Shown here piece by piece: positions 1-4,917 of a stretch of DNA of 5,358 nucleotides. The notes beneath the pieces are model-generated. The model was not told the DNA's origin, ran no database searches, and worked only from the letters and a program-made list of their open reading frames with translations. Location: positions 1 through 5,358 of the forward strand of contig CAKZOQ010000164.1 in the NCBI GenBank assembly GCA_937136445.1, written 5' to 3'. The stretch comes from an uncultured Gemmatimonadota bacterium (GTDB taxonomy: Bacteria; Gemmatimonadota; Gemmatimonadetes; Longimicrobiales; Gaopeijiaceae). Within the stretch, counting starts at the first letter, position 1. Each line of letters opens with the position of its first letter. Made by a program: the position numbers and the translations under genes.

Positions 1-513
1 GTCTCCCGGCTCCTGGACGAACGGGACCGCCGGTGGATCCTGGCGCACCTCGTGCGGGAGGCCGACCGGGCCTTCCGGGAGGAGCACCAGCCCGACCTCC
101 TGCGGCGCGCGGGCCGCTACCTCTCCACGGTCACAGGAGGACGATATCGACGCCTGGTGGCCGACGACGGCTCCGCCGAGCACCGCTTCCACCTGGTGGG
201 CGGGGACCGGGACGACCACACACCTCTGGCTCCCCCTCTTTCCACCGGGACGCTGGAGCAGGCCTACCTTTCCCTCCGCCTGGCCATCGTGGACCACCTG
301 GACGAGGGCCAGGAGCGGCTCCCGCTTCTGGTGGACGAGGCGCTCGTGAACTGGGACGCCCGGCGTCGGGCCCGGGGCTGGGATCTCCTGCAGGAGGTGG
401 CGGAGCGGCGCCAGGTCTTCGTCTTCACCTGCCACGCCCCCATGGTGGAGGAACTGGCCCGGAGGGGGGCCCGTACCCTGGAGCTGGCAGGGTCCACCGA
501 CCTCGGGACGTGA
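1..513 (+). CDS. AAA/ABC-type ATPase, C-terminal part (YhaN/SMC/RecN-like), N-terminus outside window
   Basis: The frame is open from base 1 to the TGA at 511-513, so 170 residues of a longer protein are visible. They form the second half of an ABC-type ATPase head. There is an ABC signature-like LSTGTLEQ (visible residues 80-87) and a Walker B LLVDEALVNWD with D112 and E113 as the metal-binding and catalytic acids, followed by D119 as the D-loop aspartate. The switch histidine H145 lies in QVFVFTCH. The LSxGTxxQ...LLxDExLVNxD...QVxxFTCH pattern is characteristic of the YhaN-type AAA ATPases, large coiled-coil proteins usually paired with a YhaO/SbcD-like nuclease in DNA end processing. The Walker A and coiled-coil regions would lie upstream of the window. 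A RecN- or SbcC-like relative is the alternative. The stop overlaps the start of the next gene by four bases. An internal ATG at 52 is not a meaningful start because the same domain continues upstream of it. Confidence 0.85.
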   Translation, partial: VSRLLDERDRRWILAHLVREADRAFREEHQPDLLRRAGRYLSTVTGGRYRRLVADDGSAEHRFHLVGGDRDDHTPLAPPLSTGTLEQAYLSLRLAIVDHLDEGQERLPLLVDEALVNWDARRRARGWDLLQEVAERRQVFVFTCHAPMVEELARRGARTLELAGSTDLGT

Positions 514-1361
514 GCTCCCACCGTCCGGAGCACCCGCTGGCCATGGTTCGCAGCGGGCTGCCGCCTGGAGGGGACCACCCCACCTTCCTCCTGCTGCACG
601 GCTACGCAGGATCCCGCTTCTCCTGGCGCCATTGGATGGCCCACCTCGAGGCTCGTGGCTCGGTGGTGGCGGTGGACCTCAAGGGCTTCGGGGCCGCCGC
701 CCGACCGGACGACGGGGCCTACGGGCCGCACGACCAGGCGGCCCTGGTCCACGCCCTCATCCGGCGGGAGGGGCTGGAGCGGCTCACCCTGGTGGGCCAC
801 TCGCTGGGCGGGGGCATCGCCCTCCTCGCGGCCCTCCGCCTTCGGGACGGGGCCGCCGGTGGCCTGGGCGACTCGCCCCTTCGTCGACTCGTGCTCCTGT
901 CGGCGGCCGCCTACCCCCAGAAGCTTCCCCCCCTGGTCCACCTCTCCCGCTGGCCCGGCCTTTCCAGCGCGGGCATGCGACTCCTGGGGATGGAAACCAT
1001 CGTCCGGTGGACCCTCCGCTCCATCGTCCACGACCCTGACGGCGTCACCCAGGAGCAGGTGCGGGGCTACGCGGAGCCACTGGAGGACGAGACGGCGCAA
1101 CGGGCGCTCGTGGACGTGGGCGCCCGCATCGTCCCGCCGGACCTCGCCGCCGTCACCGCCCGCTATCCCGAGATCGACGTGCCATCCCTTCTCCTCTGGG
1201 GTGCTTCCGACCGGGTCGTGCCCACGAGCGTCGGCAGGCAGCTCCACCAGGCCCTTCCCGACAGCCGACTGGAGATCCTGGATCGGTGCGGCCACCTCCC
1301 GGCGGAGGAGCACCCCGAAGCTTCGTGGGCCCGGGTGGCCGCCTTCCTGGACGCTACCTGA
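510..1361 (+). CDS. alpha/beta-fold hydrolase
   Basis: This is a 283-residue single-domain alpha/beta hydrolase, a normal length for the family. The oxyanion-hole HG is in LLLHGYAGS (residues 27-35). The nucleophile elbow is GHSLGG with Ser98, the acid is Asp234 in LLLWGASDRVVP, and the base is His262 in CGHLPAEEHP. A lid region sits between about residues 138 and 205. The triad is complete, so the enzyme should be active on an ester, lactone or similar bond; the substrate cannot be read from sequence. I chose the GTG at 510 because it overlaps the upstream stop as GTGA, typical of translational coupling, and leaves room for the first beta strand before PPGGD. The in-frame ATG at 543 has a weak GGAG 12 bases upstream and is the alternative start, 11 residues shorter. 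No signal peptide is visible. The 3' end overlaps the convergent glycosyltransferase gene by eight bases. Confidence 0.88.
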   Translation: MSSHRPEHPLAMVRSGLPPGGDHPTFLLLHGYAGSRFSWRHWMAHLEARGSVVAVDLKGFGAAARPDDGAYGPHDQAALVHALIRREGLERLTLVGHSLGGGIALLAALRLRDGAAGGLGDSPLRRLVLLSAAAYPQKLPPLVHLSRWPGLSSAGMRLLGMETIVRWTLRSIVHDPDGVTQEQVRGYAEPLEDETAQRALVDVGARIVPPDLAAVTARYPEIDVPSLLLWGASDRVVPTSVGRQLHQALPDSRLEILDRCGHLPAEEHPEASWARVAAFLDAT

Positions 1362-2091
1362 GACGCTCCCGGATCAGCGTCCAGAGCATCTTGAGGCCTA
1401 CCCGCACCGAGATACCCAGCGACCCGGAGATCTTGGACTCCCCCGCCACCCGGTCCGCGTGGGGCATCCCTTGCTCGACGATGGCCAGCCCCGCCCGGAG
1501 GGCCCGGATCTGCATCTGGAGGGTCCAGCCCCAGGTGCGATCGTCCATCTCCAGCGACTGCAGGGCCTGGAAGGAGATCGCTCGGAAGGGAGGTAGGTCC
1601 GCGAAGCGGCGCCCGAAGAGGAGCGCGGTAAGGCTCAGCACCAGGCGGTTGCCGAATCGGGCGTGGGGGAGGATGGTCCCTACATGCCCGCCCACACTCT
1701 GACGAACCCCCAGCACCAGACCGGCCCGCGCCCCCGCGCCTTCGGCGACGAGGGGCGCCACGAGGTCGGCCAGCAGCCCCGGGTCGTCGCTCCCGTCGGC
1801 GTCCAGGAAGGCGAGGACCTCCGGGGGCCGTCCCTGGTTCGCCAGATGACGGAGTCCACGAAGGCAGGCGGCCCCGTAGCCCCGCTCCGCCTCGTGCACC
1901 ACCTCGGCTCCGGCGGACCGCGCCAGCGCCACCGTCCCGTCGGTGGACCCGTTGTCCACCACGACCACCCGGTCCACCCAGCCGGGGATGCGCCGGAGCT
2001 GGACCGGAAGGGCGTCCTCCTCGTCCAGGGCGGGGATGAGGACCGCCACGCGGAGGCCGCCGGGTGAACCCCCTGGAACCGGCCTCGTCAC
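1354..2091 (-). CDS. GT2 glycosyltransferase, dolichyl/polyprenyl-phosphate hexose synthase-like
   Basis: This is a 245-residue family-2 glycosyltransferase of the DPM1/DPG-synthase type, which moves a hexose from a nucleotide sugar onto polyprenyl phosphate at the cytoplasmic membrane face. Visible motifs are IPALDEED (residues 19-26), VVDNGSTDGT (44-53), ERGYGAAC (69-76) and the metal-binding DADGSDDP (97-104). Further on are DLPPFRAI and the GESKISGS motif typical of the DPM/DPG subgroup. There is no C-terminal membrane domain, so it is the short soluble or peripheral form. The chosen start is GTG at 2091, with a strong GGAGG five bases upstream (2097-2101). The first 14 residues are Pro/Gly-rich and probably not part of the fold. 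A GTG at 2049 (Val15) would begin right at the Rossmann strand but has no clear ribosome site. The 5' end overlaps the divergent membrane glycosyltransferase gene and the 3' end overlaps the hydrolase gene. The acceptor and sugar are not determinable. Confidence 0.87.
   Translation of the reverse strand: MTRPVPGGSPGGLRVAVLIPALDEEDALPVQLRRIPGWVDRVVVVDNGSTDGTVALARSAGAEVVHEAERGYGAACLRGLRHLANQGRPPEVLAFLDADGSDDPGLLADLVAPLVAEGAGARAGLVLGVRQSVGGHVGTILPHARFGNRLVLSLTALLFGRRFADLPPFRAISFQALQSLEMDDRTWGWTLQMQIRALRAGLAIVEQGMPHADRVAGESKISGSLGISVRVGLKMLWTLIRERLR
2052..2056 (+). promoter_or_regulatory. Shine-Dalgarno GGAGG for the membrane glycosyltransferase gene
   Basis: GGAGG stands seven bases before the GTG at 2064. 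It decides the start of the membrane glycosyltransferase, since no other ATG, GTG or TTG occurs in that frame before the first membrane helix. It lies within the beginning of the opposing minus-strand gene (around codons 12-14 if that gene starts at 2091). Confidence 0.6.
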
Positions 2092-3422
2092 CGGGCCCTC
2101 CCCACCGGGAGCCGGCGTCCGGAACGGGCCCTGCCCACGATCTCCGTCCGCCGGCCTGGCGGACCCTCCTCCCTGCCGGGATCCTGCAGCTCGGGCTCCT
2201 GGCGGCGCTGGGATGGTGGCCGGGCGGGACCCTTCCCTGGCCCGGTCTCGTGCTCTTCCTCGCCGCCTTCGGCGTCTACCTCTGGACCGCCGCCCGCCTC
2301 CTTCGCCTCCAGGGCGGCACGCGCCTCATCTGGTGGTTCGCCGTCGCCCTGCGGCTGGTCTTCGTCCCGCTGGAGCCCACCCTGTCCGACGACGTCTACC
2401 GGTACCTCTGGGACGGGCGGGTGCAGGCCGCCGGGATCAACCCGTACCTCCATGCGCCCTCGGCTCCGGAGCTGCAGGAGATGCGTGCGCCCTGGCACGA
2501 CCGCATCAACAACCCCGATGTGCCCACCATCTATCCCCCGGCAGCCCAGCTCCTCTTCCTGGCCCTGGCGCTGGCGGGTGGCACCATCCTCCAGGCGAAG
2601 CTCCTCTTCCTGGGCTTCGACCTGGCCGCGGGGTGGGTGCTGGGGCTGGTGGCGGGGCGCACCCGACGAAGTCGCCGCCTCACCTGGCTCCTCTACCTGT
2701 GGTCGCCGCTCCTGGTGGTGGAGGTGGCCTGGAGCGCCCATCTGGAGCCGGTGGGACTGCTGGGGTTGGCGCTCCTCCTCCTGCTGGTCCACCGGAAGCT
2801 CGCCGCCGGCGCCGCCCTCGCCCTGGCGGTCCTGACCAAGCTGGCGCCGGCCGCTGCCCTCCCGCCCCTCACCCGACACCTGGGCGGACGCTTCGCCGCC
2901 GCCTTTCTGGCGGTGGTGGCCCTCCTCTACCTGCCCTACCTGGGGGCCGGAGGAGCGCTCTGGACGGGCCTGGGTACCTACGCCGAACATTGGCGGTTCA
3001 TGGAGGGACCCTTCGTCCTGCTCGAGGCCGTCGTACCCGAAGGTCGGAGGTCGCGGATGGTGGCCGGTGGGCTGGTCCTGGCGGCGGTGGCGGGCACCAC
3101 CTGGGGGCGGTTCACTCCGGAGCGGGCGCTCCTCTGGGTCCTGGGGGCCGGGATGCTCCTCACGCCGACCCTCCATCCCTGGTACGTGCTCTGGATGCTG
3201 CCCATGGCGGCCCTCCGCGCGAGCCGGCCCTGGATCCTGCTAAGCGGCCTCGCATTCCTCGGCTACTTCGGCCTGGACACCTACCAGGCCACCGGGATCT
3301 GGCCGCAGCCGCCCTGGCTCCGGGGGCTTCTCTGGCTGCCGGTCCTGGGACTCCTGGTGTGGGAGGGCCTCGCCGCCAGTGGCCGCCGCTCCTCCGGCGT
3401 ACTGCCCGAAGCGAGCGCCTGA
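2064..3422 (+). CDS. polytopic membrane glycosyltransferase, GT-C fold (GT87/DUF2029 or PIG-M/MptA-like)
   Basis: This is a 452-residue integral membrane protein. A Pro-rich hydrophilic tail (residues 1-33) is followed by many hydrophobic segments, beginning at about 35-52 and 59-80 and continuing to about 440. The GT-C hallmark is in the first large extracytoplasmic loop: LSDDVYRYLWDGR with the acidic pair D109/D110, then GINPY and a loop ending in TIYPP. Near the C-terminus is TLHPWYVLWMLP (His371), a motif common in GT87 and related mannosyltransferases. Such enzymes usually take sugar from a polyprenyl-phosphate donor and transfer it to a lipid or glycan on the outer side of the cytoplasmic membrane. 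The divergent neighbour, a polyprenyl-phosphate hexose synthase-like enzyme, would supply that kind of donor. GTG at 2064 is the only sensible start and has a good ribosome site. The last 60 codons, including the final membrane helices, are antisense to the tail of the CESA-like gene. The exact acceptor and sugar are unknown. Confidence 0.85.
   Translation: MNPLEPASSPGPPHREPASGTGPAHDLRPPAWRTLLPAGILQLGLLAALGWWPGGTLPWPGLVLFLAAFGVYLWTAARLLRLQGGTRLIWWFAVALRLVFVPLEPTLSDDVYRYLWDGRVQAAGINPYLHAPSAPELQEMRAPWHDRINNPDVPTIYPPAAQLLFLALALAGGTILQAKLLFLGFDLAAGWVLGLVAGRTRRSRRLTWLLYLWSPLLVVEVAWSAHLEPVGLLGLALLLLLVHRKLAAGAALALAVLTKLAPAAALPPLTRHLGGRFAAAFLAVVALLYLPYLGAGGALWTGLGTYAEHWRFMEGPFVLLEAVVPEGRRSRMVAGGLVLAAVAGTTWGRFTPERALLWVLGAGMLLTPTLHPWYVLWMLPMAALRASRPWILLSGLAFLGYFGLDTYQATGIWPQPPWLRGLLWLPVLGLLVWEGLAASGRRSSGVLPEASA
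2097..2101 (-). promoter_or_regulatory. Shine-Dalgarno GGAGG for the minus-strand GT2 gene
   Basis: On the minus strand GGAGG, inside a longer GGGGAGGG, stands five bases before the GTG at 2091. It supports that start over the internal GTG at 2049. The site lies inside codons 12-13 of the divergent plus-strand gene. Confidence 0.6.
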
Positions 3423-4862
3423 GGAGACCTGAAGGCCTTCCACCGCCAGGAGCCCGAAACCCGCAAGGAAGAGGCCGATGAAGGGGAGAGACGCCCAGTA
3501 GCCCAGCACGGCCGCCCCGACACCGTAGGCCGCCATGAGGAGGGCCAGGCCCAGGCGGAGCAGGAGGTCGGAGCCGGGTCGCTCGTAGGTGGAGCGGGCC
3601 AGGGCGCCGCGCTTCGGCGTACGCTCGAAGGGGTCGTGCCGGCGCCGGAGGCCCCGCAGAACCGCCCGGGACACCGGAACGGAGAGCCCGATCCCCAGCG
3701 CCAGAGTCCGCGCCACCCCGGGCACGATCCGCCGCCACTCCATTCCCCGTCGTCTGCCGGCCGCTCCGTAGAAGCAGAGGAAGGGGACCGTCGCCGCGGT
3801 GAAGACCGCCAGGTCCAGAGCCAGCCAGGCGTCGAGCCCCAACGAGCGGCGGGCCACCGCCGAGGGCAGGAGGAGGAGGGCCAGGAGGACGGTGAGGGGG
3901 TGGGCGAGGTGGCCGCAGAGGTGGACGACCGCCTCCAGCTTCACCGGGAGCCGATGGTCCCCGGCGAGGAGGTCGGGGAGGATCTTCCGGGCCGTCTGAA
4001 TCCCCCCCTGGGCCCAGCGTCTCTGCTGGGTTTCCAGGGCGGCGGGGGTGGAGGGGAGCTCGGCCGGGACCCCGACGTCGTCCAGGTAGACGAAGCGCCA
4101 CCCGGCCATCTGGGCCCGATAGCTCAGGTCCAGGTCCTCGGTGAGGGTGTCGGACTGCCAGCCACCGGCCTCCTCGAGGCACGAGCGTCGCCACATCCCG
4201 GCCGTGCCGTTGAAGTTGAAGAAGCGGCCGGCGGCATAGCGGCCGCCCTGCTCGTAGAAGAAGTGCCCATCCAGGAGGAAGGCCTGCGCCCGGGTGAGCC
4301 AGCTCTCCCCCCGATTCAGGTGGTCCCACCGTGCCTGGACCATCCCCACCTCGGGATCCCGGAAGGCGGGAAGGAGGCGGAGCACCAGGTCCGGGGTGGG
4401 CACGAAATCGGCGTCCAACACCAGAAAGAAGGTGCCCCGGGCCCGGGCCGCCCCGTGGGCCAGGGCGCCCGCCTTGAAGCCCTCCCGAGCCGGCCGACGG
4501 ATGTGGTGGATCTCCACGCCCCGCGCCTGCCAGCGTCGACACCTCTCCGCGGCGAGACGGGTCGTCTCGTCGTCGGAGTCGTCCAGGAGTTGGATCTCCA
4601 GGAGTTCCCGCGGATAGTCCAACGAGCATGCCGCGTCGATGAGGCGTTCCACCACGTGGCGCTCGTCGTAGACCGGTAGCTGCACCGTCACCCGGGGCAG
4701 CTCCTCCGGACCCAGCGGTTCCCGGGACTCCGCCGCCGCCCGCTCCTCCAGCCCTCGCCGACGGGCCAGGAGGAGCCAGCTCCGGTGGCTGGCGAAGGGG
4801 AGCAGGCCCAGGAGGACCGCTCCGGTGAGGACCAGGACGAGGGTGGCGACGAGAGGACTCAT
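3240..4862 (-). CDS. CESA/CslA-like membrane GT2 (processive beta-glycan synthase type)
   Basis: This is a 540-residue membrane glycosyltransferase of the cellulose-synthase superfamily, closest in motif style to CslA/mannan-synthase-like bacterial proteins. One N-terminal helix (about 8-24) precedes a cytoplasmic GT-A domain with VQLPVYDE (60-67), LLDDSDDET (92-100, D94/D95), DAD (150-152), FNFNGTAGMWRR (215-226), TEDLDLSYRAQ (241-251, D243 the likely catalytic base) and the product-binding QQRRW (279-283). The C-terminal half has helices near 309-331, 344-364, 378-400 and 432-476, with the conserved FERTPKRG at 411-418. The complete D,D,D,QxxRW set predicts an active, probably processive enzyme building a beta-linked polysaccharide from a nucleotide sugar; which polymer is not readable. 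ATG at 4862 is preferred; an in-frame TTG at 4877 would add five residues. The stop (TAG) lies 183 bases inside the opposing gene. Residues 481-540, after the last helix, are Gln/Glu/Pro/Gly-rich and look like an acquired tail. It lies 55 bases downstream of the OsmC gene and may be co-transcribed with it. Confidence 0.88.
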   Translation of the reverse strand: MSPLVATLVLVLTGAVLLGLLPFASHRSWLLLARRRGLEERAAAESREPLGPEELPRVTVQLPVYDERHVVERLIDAACSLDYPRELLEIQLLDDSDDETTRLAAERCRRWQARGVEIHHIRRPAREGFKAGALAHGAARARGTFFLVLDADFVPTPDLVLRLLPAFRDPEVGMVQARWDHLNRGESWLTRAQAFLLDGHFFYEQGGRYAAGRFFNFNGTAGMWRRSCLEEAGGWQSDTLTEDLDLSYRAQMAGWRFVYLDDVGVPAELPSTPAALETQQRRWAQGGIQTARKILPDLLAGDHRLPVKLEAVVHLCGHLAHPLTVLLALLLLPSAVARRSLGLDAWLALDLAVFTAATVPFLCFYGAAGRRRGMEWRRIVPGVARTLALGIGLSVPVSRAVLRGLRRRHDPFERTPKRGALARSTYERPGSDLLLRLGLALLMAAYGVGAAVLGYWASLPFIGLFLAGFGLLAVEGLQVSSGARFGQYAGGAAATGGEALPHQESQDRQPEKPPEPGRLRPDPGGLVGVQAEVAEECEAA

Positions 4863-4869
4863 GGGCTGT

Positions 4870-4897
4870 CCGTCCAACGCTCGCCCATCCCGGACGG
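4870..4897 (-). repeat. short inverted repeat in the leader of the CESA-like gene
   Basis: CCGTCC at 4870-4875 and GGACGG at 4892-4897 are perfect 6-base inverted arms separated by 16 bases. In the minus-strand transcript the second arm (GGACGG) ends seven bases before the ATG at 4862 and contains the only Shine-Dalgarno-like bases there. A hairpin could therefore modulate initiation. In this GC-rich DNA it may equally be chance. Confidence 0.3.
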
Positions 4898-4900
4898 TTC

Positions 4901-4910
4901 CCGCATGCGG
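4901..4910. repeat. 10-bp perfect palindrome CCGCATGCGG
   Basis: This perfect palindrome lies between the OsmC stop codon and the CESA-like start. It could be a small operator-like site or part of a transcript hairpin. Ten bases of GC-rich palindrome is weak evidence on its own, and no U-run follows on either strand, so it is not a standard intrinsic terminator. Confidence 0.25.
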
Positions 4911-4917
4911 TCGGGCC

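Noticed and set aside
33..509. N-terminal extension of the hydrolase frame upstream of 510
   Set aside because: The sequence there is Pro/Gly/Arg-rich shadow of the ATPase, which has clear ABC signature and Walker B motifs in its own frame.
264..1313. 349-residue minus-strand ORF antisense to the ATPase and hydrolase genes
   Set aside because: No recognisable motifs and a composition typical of high-GC shadow frames; it lies opposite two genes with intact catalytic motifs.
1340..1375. Possible bidirectional terminator between the converging hydrolase and GT2 genes
   Set aside because: The genes overlap by eight bases, and I see no strong hairpin followed by a T-run on either strand.
1943..3481. 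512-residue plus-strand ORF in another frame over the membrane glycosyltransferase
   Set aside because: Pro/Arg/Gly-rich low-complexity translation with no fold signature; the overlapping frame has the GT-C motifs and membrane helices.
3160..4629. 489-residue minus-strand ORF over the CESA-like gene
   Set aside because: Shadow frame of the CESA-like gene, rich in Gly/Pro/Arg and without motifs; the true frame has D,D,D,QxxRW.
3636..4679. 347-residue plus-strand ORF antisense to the CESA-like gene
   Set aside because: Gly/Glu-rich antisense shadow with no domain; explained by lack of stops in high-GC antisense frames.
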